A stretch of 37,001 nucleotides of DNA from Akkermansia muciniphila. GTDB lineage: Bacteria > Verrucomicrobiota > Verrucomicrobiia > Limisphaerales > UBA9464. Position numbers and translations under genes: made by a program. Shown in pieces: positions 27,994-34,700 of the stretch (positions are counted from its first letter, which is position 1; the number at the start of each line of letters is the position of its first letter). The stretch is taken from assembly GCA_945898055.1 (NCBI GenBank), contig CAMDGV010000042.1, positions 1-37,001 of the forward strand. Reading direction: 5' to 3'. Under the pieces are notes generated by a model. That model saw only the letters and a list, made by a program, of their open reading frames with translations. It ran no database searches and was not told the origin of the DNA.

Positions 27994-29213
27994 GCCTCCT
28001 CCAACTCAATCCGCTCGCTTGGGTTCATCGCACCCGCTCTCGTCTCCGACTCAGCGTGGGATTGTTGACGATCACAGTGCTTTTAGCGGGTTGCCGTTCC
28101 TTTCAACAACTGCCTGCTAACCCAAGTTTCCTTCCTCACCGCCTTGCTGCTGTTAATGCGGCTATCGAAAATGCAATCGCCTCTAATCGCTGCCCAGGTG
28201 GAGTCTTTTGGTTAGAACGAAATGGATCGGTGTTTAAACGTCCCTACGGCCTCCAATCAGTTCAACCTCCTGAGTCTACCACGCTCGAAACCGTGTATGA
28301 CGCAGCCTCTCTCACCAAGGTCTTAGCGACCACACCCGCTTTGATGAAATTGATGGAAAAAGGGACCCTAGATCCAGAAGCTCCGGTGGCCCGTTACCTC
28401 CCTGACTTCGCAGTTAATGGCAAGGAAACTATCACTGTTCGCCATCTCCTCACTCACTCTTCAGGGCTACGGCCTAGTTTAAGTGGGGGCTCGTGGACCG
28501 GACGCACTGAAGCTCTTCGACGGGCTCTCGCCGAAATCCCCACTCAGCCGCCCGGCCAAAAACATGTCTACTCCGACATCAATTTCATTCTCCTCGGATA
28601 TCTCATCGAGACAATTTCAGGGACCCCTCTCGACCTCTTCTGCCAAAAAGAAATCTTCGAACCTTTAGGGATGACCAACACTGGATACCGTCCACTTTCA
28701 CGCCTCTCTCTCGCTCGGATTGCGCCAACGGAAAAACAACCTGATGGCACTTTTCTACGCGGGACAGTCCATGATCCGACCGCAAAAAAAATGGGAGGGA
28801 TCGCGGGTCACGCCGGACTCTTCACCACAGCGGGTGACACAGCCCTCTTTTGCCGTATGTTACTCAACGAAGGTAAACTAGGCTCCGTCCGCCTTTTCCA
28901 ACCCACTACTGTTCGTCAAATGACTTCCGTCCAATCACCTGAAGGTCTCCCCAAACGAGGCTTCGGTTGGGATATAGACAGTCCCTATGCTGGGCCACGC
29001 GGGGCCATTTTCCCTCTCGGTTCCTACGGTCACACCGGTTGGACTGGAACCTCACTCTGGATTGACCCCAGTTCATCCACTTTCGTTCTTTTCTTTAGTA
29101 ATCGAAATCATCCCACAGAAGCGGGCAGTGTCATTGCCCTTCGCCGCCAATTAGGAACCCTCGCCGCAGAAGCGGTCGGACTCAGTCCCACCTCGACCCA
29201 ACCTAGCCGATAG
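27990..29213 (+). CDS. Serine hydrolase lipoprotein, beta-lactamase/class C PBP family
   Basis: The 407-residue product starts within the RND stop (ATGA overlap). A basic N-terminus and hydrophobic stretch end in lipobox LLAGC (Cys35). Catalytic motifs of the beta-lactamase/transpeptidase fold are present: SLTK (Ser107, Lys110), YSDIN (Tyr194) and HTG (in YGHTGWTG, about residue 345), plus LLTHSSGL. This family includes class C beta-lactamases, esterases and D-aminopeptidases; nothing here proves beta-lactamase activity. Coupling to an efflux pump suggests a shared role in dealing with an envelope-active compound, which is inference. Confidence 0.9.
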   Translation: MSLLQLNPLAWVHRTRSRLRLSVGLLTITVLLAGCRSFQQLPANPSFLPHRLAAVNAAIENAIASNRCPGGVFWLERNGSVFKRPYGLQSVQPPESTTLETVYDAASLTKVLATTPALMKLMEKGTLDPEAPVARYLPDFAVNGKETITVRHLLTHSSGLRPSLSGGSWTGRTEALRRALAEIPTQPPGQKHVYSDINFILLGYLIETISGTPLDLFCQKEIFEPLGMTNTGYRPLSRLSLARIAPTEKQPDGTFLRGTVHDPTAKKMGGIAGHAGLFTTAGDTALFCRMLLNEGKLGSVRLFQPTTVRQMTSVQSPEGLPKRGFGWDIDSPYAGPRGAIFPLGSYGHTGWTGTSLWIDPSSSTFVLFFSNRNHPTEAGSVIALRRQLGTLAAEAVGLSPTSTQPSR

Positions 29214-29300
29214 TAAACATCCCTTCTCCTTAACTATTTCCCGCTCAGCCCCTCGATTTTCGCCTTAAATTCAACCACCCTTTTAGATCGTTTCTATCTG

Positions 29301-29933
29301 ATGAAAACTTTTGCCCTCCTACTGACGCCTCTGTTGGCTCTGGCTTACACCGTTTATGGAGATTCTAAACCTCTCTTTAGCGAAGATTTTACCCATCGAC
29401 CACCGGGGGATCTTCCTGAGTCTTTTATGATCCTCGACGGACAATTTTCAGTAAAGGAAGCCGGAGGAAATCGGTTTATGGAATTGCCAGGCTCACCCCT
29501 TGAATCTTTTGGAGTCCTCTTCGGCTCCAACGAGGCCACTGGAGTCCAAGTGACCGCCCGTATCTTCGCGACCAAATCCGGTCGTAAATTCCCCACCTTC
29601 GCTACCGGACTCAATGGGGTCGGTGGCTATAAACTGCGAGTCTCGCCCGCTAAAGGAGTTGTCGAGCTTGTGCGTGGCGATGATATCAAAGGATCCGCAC
29701 CCTTCAAATGGAACAGTGGTGACTGGACCCATCTCAAATTGTCGATCACCCCGCAGGGAAATGGGGTCCGCATCACCGCCAAAGCATGGCAAGTTGGCCC
29801 TGAACCCGAAGCTTGGCTCCTGACTTTCGACGAGGCCGACAAACTTCCAGCAGGCAAAGCCGGAGTATGGGGTATGCCCTTCAGCGGGACGTCGATTCAG
29901 TTTGATGATCTCTCGGTTTCAAAAGTGCCTTAA
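29301..29933 (+). CDS. Small secreted concanavalin-like (DUF1080-like) protein
   Basis: The 210-residue product has a signal peptide (MKTFALLLTPLLALAYTVYG) and then a single beta-sandwich-like domain (~25-205): FSEDFTHRPPGDLPESF, NRFMELPGSP, GYKLRVSPAKGVVELV, WTHLKLSITPQGNGVRI and a final FDDLSVSKV, which resembles LamG or 3-keto-disaccharide-hydrolase (DUF1080) domains. It is shorter than full DUF1080 enzymes and no catalytic residue was identified. Exported; probably sugar- or polymer-binding. Confidence 0.7.
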   Translation: MKTFALLLTPLLALAYTVYGDSKPLFSEDFTHRPPGDLPESFMILDGQFSVKEAGGNRFMELPGSPLESFGVLFGSNEATGVQVTARIFATKSGRKFPTFATGLNGVGGYKLRVSPAKGVVELVRGDDIKGSAPFKWNSGDWTHLKLSITPQGNGVRITAKAWQVGPEPEAWLLTFDEADKLPAGKAGVWGMPFSGTSIQFDDLSVSKVP

Positions 29934-29969
29934 TAGCGGCCTTAGCGCCTCTTCTTGGAACCAAAAACC

Positions 29970-30266
29970 ATGAGTAATGATGACTCCTTCCGACCTCCGG
30001 GGCCCTGCCCTCTCTGCGGGGTCGCGGTTCCACGAAAAGCGCAAGCCTGCGGCGGTTGTGGTGCATCACATGACTCTGGCTGGAACGAAGAAGCCGCGGT
30101 CTCCGGTCTCAATCTGCCCGATGATTCCTTCGATTATGAGGCGTTTATTGAAGACGAATTTGGCGAACGTCGTAAACCTATTCCAAAGCGGTCCCGAATC
30201 TGGTCTGCCGTCGCCGTCCTGCTTCTCCTCGCCCTGATTAGCGGTTGGATGATTTCCTTAGTTTAA
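29970..30266 (+). CDS. Zinc-ribbon membrane-anchored small protein
   Basis: About 98 residues from the ATG at 29970; a TTG at 29955 would add five residues, and I prefer the ATG. The N-terminus holds a zinc ribbon CPLCGV...CGGCGASH, followed by an acidic segment (LPDDSFDYEAFIEDEFGE), a basic stretch (RRKPIPKRSR) and one C-terminal membrane helix (VAVLLLLALISGWMISLV). Small proteins of this layout occur in Verrucomicrobiota; function unknown. It starts 36 bp after the upstream gene stop. Confidence 0.72.
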   Translation: MSNDDSFRPPGPCPLCGVAVPRKAQACGGCGASHDSGWNEEAAVSGLNLPDDSFDYEAFIEDEFGERRKPIPKRSRIWSAVAVLLLLALISGWMISLV

Positions 30267-30320
30267 TTCCGCCCCTCACCTTCAGAGTGTGATCTCTAGG
30301 AAATCAGTTTTTAAACTCTA

Positions 30321-30353
30321 ACTGATAGGAAATTGCATTTTTGACGCGGAGGG
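30321..30353 (-). repeat. Dispersed 33-bp repeat, copy 1 (inverted)
   Basis: Its reverse complement matches 36332-36364 at 30 of 33 positions, including 16 identical bases at the CCCTCCGCGTCAAAAA end and a 12-base run CAATTTCCTATC. It lies between the zinc-ribbon gene and the 'cacgaat' palindrome. Confidence 0.85.
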
Positions 30354-30359
30354 GAAAAG

Positions 30360-30456
30360 GCCCACGAATTTCACGAATAAACACGAAGACGAAACAACTG
30401 AAAAAGGCGTGATCTCTGCCTCATTTTATTCGTGGAGATTCGTGCGATTCGTGGGC
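30360..30456. repeat. Imperfect palindrome of 'cacgaat' type
   Basis: Arms 30360-30387 and 30429-30456 are inverted repeats matching at 23 of 28 positions and built from CACGAA modules. A 41-nt spacer separates them. The element resembles the 'cacgaat' dispersed repeats often seen in PVC genomes; it would form a long hairpin in RNA or single-stranded DNA. Confidence 0.75.
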
Positions 30457-30491
30457 AAACCCTATTGAAGGGCGGATGAGGTCTCACGCAA

Positions 30492-30571
30492 AGACGCGGA
30501 GACGCAAAGGGGAGAACAGAATTCGGAGAGGTATTTCATGGCTTTCTCGAATCCTTGGCGTCTTAGCGTCT
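30492..30571. repeat. Imperfect palindrome of 'agacgc' type
   Basis: Arms 30492-30510 and 30553-30571 are inverted repeats matching at 16 of 19 positions and containing doubled AGACGC modules. The spacer includes a short frame translating to SPLCVSASLRE, a well-known artefact of such repeats. Together with the preceding palindrome it fills the gap before the small membrane-protein gene. Confidence 0.7.
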
Positions 30572-30624
30572 GGAGCGAAGCGGGGGTCACGTTAGAGTGA
30601 CAGGTTCGGAGTCTTTGCCTCTGC

Positions 30625-31197
30625 TCATTTCTGGGGCACCGTTGGCGCCGCAATCGATACCTGATCGCGAAGAGGCAAATTACAGTCTGACTTCACCAAG
30701 CCTGTCACCTGAAGATTGGCTAGTCGCTGGTCGATCTGCTCCAGGCTTTCGTTGACCTGTCGAAGGCTTACACGTCGGTGCCAAAGGACAAGGGTGAGAG
30801 TGACCAGTGTCCCCCCACTTAAAAGCGCGACCGCGGCGGCGATGAGGGCGATGCAGAATGCCATTGCAATTGTGTTGCCCGCGGAAATCTCGAGCGGAAT
30901 GAGGCGCCGCTTAAGGGCTTTTTCGGTCACCAATTCCTCTCCGGATTCGGTCTTTACAGCGTCGGCTTGCTCGCTTGCCCGCCATTCCGCGAAAATCGCC
31001 CTTTCCTTCGGTCGATAGACGACGAAATAGGATGCGACGACCGCCAGACTGGCGACGATGGAAAGGAATCCGAAGGACAGCGCGACTAGGGTCAGAAGTC
31101 GGCTTCTCCACCGAATGGCGGTCACGGCGGTCAGAATACGGGCATTCAGGTCAGGTGTTTCCGGAGTGCCAATCGATGGGGTCGGGGATGGATTCAT
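30625..31197 (-). CDS. Small membrane protein downstream of ECF sigma factor (candidate anti-sigma)
   Basis: The 190-residue product has two to three membrane segments (~residues 33-60 and ~108-135), an N-terminal Pro/Thr-rich cytoplasmic tail (MNPSPTPSIGTPETPDLNARILTAV) and a C-terminal helical portion (RQVNESLEQIDQRLANLQVTG) that looks coiled-coil. No zinc-anti-sigma HxxxCxxC motif is visible. It overlaps the sigma-factor gene by 47 bp, strongly suggesting coupling; by context it may bind or regulate that sigma factor, which is not shown by sequence. Confidence 0.65.
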   Translation of the reverse strand: MNPSPTPSIGTPETPDLNARILTAVTAIRWRSRLLTLVALSFGFLSIVASLAVVASYFVVYRPKERAIFAEWRASEQADAVKTESGEELVTEKALKRRLIPLEISAGNTIAMAFCIALIAAAVALLSGGTLVTLTLVLWHRRVSLRQVNESLEQIDQRLANLQVTGLVKSDCNLPLRDQVSIAAPTVPQK

Positions 31198-31744
31198 TCA
31201 GTGGGTTTTCCAAGGCACGCCGTAGAGCGCGCTTTCCATCGTAGATGCGAGAGCGGACCGTTCCCAAGGCACAGCGGGTGACGCGGGAAATTTCCTCGTA
31301 GGAAAGGTCTTCGAAGAAGTGAAGGACGATGACTTCGCGATGTTCTGGCGATAGAGAGCCCAGCCCAGCATGAAGAACCTCGCGATCTAGGAACGGTTCA
31401 TCCGGAGCCTCTCCAGCGAGTTGCTCGAGTTCGTCCGAATCCACGCCTTGCGCGAGAGGTCTGCGACGACGGTGCTCGCGGTAAACTCGGTCGCGGGCAA
31501 TGCGAAAGGACCACGGACGAAACTTGGCGGTGTCCCGTAAGGAGGGAAGTCCGCGAAAGATGGCCACCCAGATCTCCTGGGCGAGATCCTCAATCCGGTC
31601 CGGTGCCGCCGACATCATCTGGCGTACAAAGAAAAGCAGCCGTGGTCCGTGGACTCGCAGCAATTCACCAAACGCGCGTTCGTCGCCCAGTTGGCTGCGA
31701 ACGACCAGCATCGTTTCATGAGATTGTCCGATGGGGTCATCCAT
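31151..31744 (-). CDS. ECF-type RNA polymerase sigma factor
   Basis: The 197-residue product has region 2 (DERAFGELLRVHGPRLLFFVRQM, then DRIEDLAQEIWVAIFRGL, then FRPWSFRIARDRVYREHRRR) and region 4.2 (LSPEHREVIVLHFFEDLSYEEI and TRCALGTVRSRIYDGKRALR, a helix-turn-helix). Length and layout are typical of extracytoplasmic-function sigma factors that redirect RNA polymerase to stress or surface genes. An alternative start at 31711 exists. The downstream overlapping membrane protein is the likely partner. Confidence 0.93.
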   Translation of the reverse strand: MDDPIGQSHETMLVVRSQLGDERAFGELLRVHGPRLLFFVRQMMSAAPDRIEDLAQEIWVAIFRGLPSLRDTAKFRPWSFRIARDRVYREHRRRRPLAQGVDSDELEQLAGEAPDEPFLDREVLHAGLGSLSPEHREVIVLHFFEDLSYEEISRVTRCALGTVRSRIYDGKRALRRALENPLNESIPDPIDWHSGNT

Positions 31745-32203
31745 TTGCTTCGATGAGTATGTTGCCGGTCCTGCTAAGAAAGTTCACTGGCAGCAATGAA
31801 ATTCTGGTGAGCCAGTGCTCATTGTTGGTCCTCGAGGCTTGTTTAGCACCGCGCCGTCGGGGATTTCACGTAGATGAGCACCCAATTGAGTGTGGAAACA
31901 ACTCATTAACCCACCCGAATTTGAATACTGATCGCGGAGCGTCAAAAAGCAAATTCCTGTCAATTGAGCCGTCCTTATACACAGATTGTGCCGACCGCCA
32001 GTGGCTATGCGAAGACGGCAGCCCATCGGCTGACTTAGCATCTTCGCAACGGCTCGAAACTAAGCGTGGTGAGGCAGCACGCGCTACTTGACGACAAAGA
32101 TTTATTTGGTGCCGGACTTCATCAATCAACTAGCGGTTCTTCTCTTAATGTTCGTCTAGACTATAAGTTTCACCCACTAAAAATATCACAGACGATTGAA
32201 TAG
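31745..32203. other. Non-coding region spanning the host-to-island compositional change
   Basis: Upstream of the sigma factor I see no conserved protein-coding frame in about 460 bp; several open frames exist but overlap each other and look random. The region contains repeat copy 2 (31939-31961), a 12-base string CAATTGAGCCGT (31961-31972) repeated at 36278-36289, and a small hairpin CACTGGC...GCCAGTG near 31790-31822. Sequence is host-like until about 32130 and strongly AT-rich afterwards. Confidence 0.5.
31939..31961 (+). repeat. Dispersed repeat, copy 2
   Basis: GCGTCAAAAAG followed by CAAATTCCTGTC matches the core of the repeat at 36332-36364 with one gap and two substitutions. It lies in host-like sequence about 180 bp before the AT-rich island begins. 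Confidence 0.65.
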
Positions 32204-32362
32204 TTTTGTATAAATGAAAAAAGATTAGAAAGACGAATACGAAGGGCATTTCGAACTTATGGATTTGTCCAACAAACAGAAAATATTATTGGCAAATATC
32301 CATCAAGTACAGTGCTGGCAAACAGTTTAGCACTTCGAAAACGCCAACTTTCTAAACCCTAA
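32204..32362 (+). pseudogene. Protein-like remnant at the left end of the AT-rich island
   Basis: The frame is open for about 52 codons without a conventional start codon. It reads like a real C-terminus: INEKRLERRIRRAFRTYG, then FVQQTENIIGKYPSSTVLAN, then SLALRKRQLSKP before a TAA. An ATG at 32214 belongs to another, immediately closed frame. It could be the 3' fragment of a gene cut by island insertion. No family recognised. Confidence 0.35.
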
Positions 32363-32465
32363 AAACGTTAGAGTTCATTGGTAGAAGACAGACAAAAATA
32401 GTAAATTTGTAGATTGAAAATAAAATGACAAAAATTATTTTACAAGCTTTTATAATTAAACATCT

Positions 32466-32491
32466 GCGTCAAAAAAGGAAATTCCTATCGG
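32466..32491 (+). repeat. Dispersed repeat, copy 3
   Basis: GCGTCAAAAA, a 6-8 nt variable middle, then TTCCTATCGG, in the same orientation and spacing as the copy at 36332-36364 (24 of 30 aligned positions identical over a slightly longer window). It lies immediately beyond the stop codon of the FeS photolyase gene, inside the AT-rich island. Confidence 0.6.
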
Positions 32492-32492
32492 C

Positions 32493-34031
32493 TCATAATT
32501 CATTGACATTTTCCAAATAATAATTTGCTTGTGCTAAAATTTCCGCTCTTGCCTCTGGTTGCATTTTTCGCCAGACATTATACATCATTCCAATTCGTGC
32601 ATTCTTTGCTAATTTGTCTTCATTCTTATCAAAGAAATTCCAATATAAACTATTAAAAGGACAAGACTTCTCTCCCGTTTTTAATCCTTTATTGTAAAAG
32701 CAACTACCACAATAATCACTCATTTTATCTATATAAGACGCCGAACTGACATAAGGTTTGGTACCGACAATACCGCCATCAGCAAACTGACTCATCCCAC
32801 GTGTATTTGTAATCTCTACCCATTCGATCGCATCGATATAAATTCCGAGATACCAAGAATCTACTGCATCTGGATGAGTCCCAGCTAACAAAGCGAAATT
32901 ACCCGTAATCATCAATCGCTGAATGTGATGCGCATACGCATATTCCAAAGATTGATTGATAGTATCTCTTAAGCAATTCATTTTTGTTTTACCAGTCCAA
33001 AACCAAACAGGTAATTTCTTTTGATTATTAAAGAAATTCATATTCGCATATTCAGGCATTCTCGCCCAATAAATCCCGCGCATGTATTCCCGCCAACCGA
33101 TGATCTGCCGCACAAAACCTTCCAATTGATTGAACTCAATTTTATTGGGAATCTTACGCCATTCCTTAATTGCTTTATCGATTACTTCCTGCGGAGAAAT
33201 CAATTTCAAATTCATAGAAAATGAAAGTCTAGAATGATACAACGACCATTCATTGGGTGACATCGCATCTTGATAACTGCCAAAAAGAGGCAAACATTCG
33301 GTCACAAAAAAATCTAATAACTGCAATGATTGTGCTCTGCTAATTGGCCAAAAAAAATTGATCGGATTAAAAGTACCAATCGTTTTAATATCGGTACTTT
33401 TTATTTCTTGAAAAATAGATGAAACGTCATTTTTAAAAACTAGCGGAGCAATCGGTTTATGGTTTTTAGGCAATTTCCTTCTATTCTCGCCATCATAATT
33501 CCATTTTCCGCTCAGCGGTTGATCACCCTCCATCAAAACTCCATGCTTTCTTCTTAGTGCTCTGTAAAAGCTCTCCAATAAAAACGTTTTCTTTCCATTA
33601 AAAAAATGACCCAATTCGTCACGTGTGGTAAAAAAATGTTCCGAATCAACCGCAGAACTTGGAATTCCAATGGATTGACAAATATTTTTTAGTTGTTGAT
33701 CCAAGCGGTATTCATCTGGCCATTGATACTCAAAATGAGTAAACTTATTCTGGAGAACTATCTGCCTTATATTACTTTGAAAAGACTGCAGATTATCTTC
33801 ATCGTTAAGCTTAATGTAAATAACTTGATGATTTTTAGCTATCAATTCAAAAGCAAACGAGCGCATCGCAGCAAAAAAACCGACCACTTTTTGAATGTGA
33901 TGTGTGGCGTAATCTGTTTCTGTTCGGATTTCCATTACAACATAGGTAATAGTATCATCCACAACTGAAAACCAAGAATGGTTTATATTCAACTGGTCAC
34001 CAAGTACTAGTCTCAGAGTTTTTGTAGGCAT
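32493..34031 (-). CDS. FeS-cluster photolyase/cryptochrome (FeS-BCP, PhrB/CryB type)
   Basis: The 512-residue product starts at the ATG at 34031 (MPTKTLRLVLGDQLN); a longer frame to 34058 is less likely because the ATG has AGGAAA 4 nt upstream (34036-34041). Family signatures: an N-terminal Rossmann-type domain beginning LRLVLGDQLN, QIIGWREYMRGIYW in the FAD domain, and the Cys set Cys353, Cys441, Cys444, Cys457 (YCGSC...SCPFN). That spacing equals the four [4Fe-4S] ligands of Agrobacterium PhrB, shifted by 3. These proteins repair (6-4) photoproducts using FAD and light. Very AT-rich, Bacteroidetes-like; coupled to the DUF2256 gene. Confidence 0.93.
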   Translation of the reverse strand: MPTKTLRLVLGDQLNINHSWFSVVDDTITYVVMEIRTETDYATHHIQKVVGFFAAMRSFAFELIAKNHQVIYIKLNDEDNLQSFQSNIRQIVLQNKFTHFEYQWPDEYRLDQQLKNICQSIGIPSSAVDSEHFFTTRDELGHFFNGKKTFLLESFYRALRRKHGVLMEGDQPLSGKWNYDGENRRKLPKNHKPIAPLVFKNDVSSIFQEIKSTDIKTIGTFNPINFFWPISRAQSLQLLDFFVTECLPLFGSYQDAMSPNEWSLYHSRLSFSMNLKLISPQEVIDKAIKEWRKIPNKIEFNQLEGFVRQIIGWREYMRGIYWARMPEYANMNFFNNQKKLPVWFWTGKTKMNCLRDTINQSLEYAYAHHIQRLMITGNFALLAGTHPDAVDSWYLGIYIDAIEWVEITNTRGMSQFADGGIVGTKPYVSSASYIDKMSDYCGSCFYNKGLKTGEKSCPFNSLYWNFFDKNEDKLAKNARIGMMYNVWRKMQPEARAEILAQANYYLENVNEL

Positions 34032-34032
34032 T

Positions 34033-34170
34033 TTATTTCCTAATTCTGCATTGATCACTGCAATATTTTACTTCATTCCAAACTTTCTCCCATTTCTTTC
34101 TCCATAAAAATGGTCTATTACACACGATACATATTTTGGATGGTAAATGTTGTTTTTTAACCCCTTTCAT
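34033..34170 (-). CDS. DUF2256 domain-containing small protein
   Basis: A 45-codon gene ending 1 bp before the FeS photolyase start. The product reads [20 protein letters not shown], then [21 protein letters not shown], then RIRK. This is the DUF2256 signature: CxxC...WRKKWE..W..VKYCS..C, a four-Cys zinc-ribbon-like fold. A Shine-Dalgarno AGGA (34178-34181) sits 7 nt before the ATG. In many genomes DUF2256 genes are found next to photolyase/cryptochrome genes, and this arrangement is the same. Function unknown; a role with the photolyase or its Fe-S cluster is inference. Confidence 0.92.
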   Translation of the reverse strand: MKGVKKQHLPSKICIVCNRPFLWRKKWEKVWNEVKYCSDQCRIRK

Positions 34171-34417
34171 GAGTAAATCCTGGTTGTGTTTGCTTCCACT
34201 CTACTTCTACAGAGGAGCCTTTCGCTAAAAGGACCGCCGTGGGTTTTATTTTATTTAAAACGGCCAAAGCTTCACCCTACATGGCATAAAAATCGCATCG
34301 AATATCATAACTAGATATGGGACTGGTATTCCAACTGGAATGTTTTAAACAATACTCTTCAGTACAATCTTCGTTAAGCTTCGTGTAACCCTAATAATGC
34401 TAATTTATAAATTCTTT
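34157..34417 (-). pseudogene. Decayed reading frame overlapping the DUF2256 start
   Basis: Read on the minus strand, a frame running GYTKLNEDCTEEYCLKHSS...YDIRCDFYAM is broken by an in-frame TAG at 34277-34279 and continues as GEALAVLNKIKPTAVLLAKG, then [19 protein letters not shown] to a TAA at 34157-34159. Both halves look like protein, so a single stop mutation in a formerly functional gene is plausible. No family was recognised. Confidence 0.45.
34178..34181 (-). promoter_or_regulatory. Ribosome binding site AGGA of the DUF2256 gene
   Basis: AGGA on the minus strand, 7 nt before the ATG at 34170. It supports the small gene and its start. Confidence 0.5.
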
Positions 34418-34680
34418 GAAAGAACCTGGAATTCTCCTGCAGGCAATACCAGTCTTGACCAATCTATGATTCCATTCTTATCCAAAACCTATTCAAACTT
34501 CACTTGTTGCCTTCCTCTCATTTGATGAATAAAATATCAAATTAGAACAACCGTAGAATGTTCTTTGTATAAGTTGTTTTTCATCCACGCCACGAGTCGA
34601 TGTGGAATGGATTGATTTCTTCAAGCGTTCCTAAATGCGGAATTGAAACTCCGAATCTTTTTGTATTTTAAACATAAATC
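34418..34680 (-). pseudogene. Decayed reading frame between the photolyase genes
   Basis: On the minus strand protein-like stretches appear in different frames: FKIQKDSEFQFRI, then LGTLEEINPFHIDSWRG, then MKNNLYKEHSTVVLI, YFIHQMRGRQQVKFE and VLDKNGIIDWSRLVLPAGEF, each cut by frameshifts or stop codons. Together they suggest a gene of about 85 codons broken by at least two frameshifts and two stops. It could be one gene with the next remnant. Not recognised. Confidence 0.4.
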
Positions 34681-34700
34681 GAACTAAACTTACAACTGAT

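Noticed and set aside
30462-30653. 63-codon minus frame containing SPLCVSASLRE
   Set aside because: This translation is a recurring artefact of the 'agacgc' repeat family and not a gene.
31788-31825. Hairpin CACTGGC...GCCAGTG as a terminator
   Set aside because: The 7-bp stem has a 19-nt loop and no following T-run on either strand.
31603-32129. Several overlapping frames upstream of the sigma factor on both strands
   Set aside because: They overlap each other and the sigma-factor gene, show no conserved pattern, and one includes repeat copy 2.
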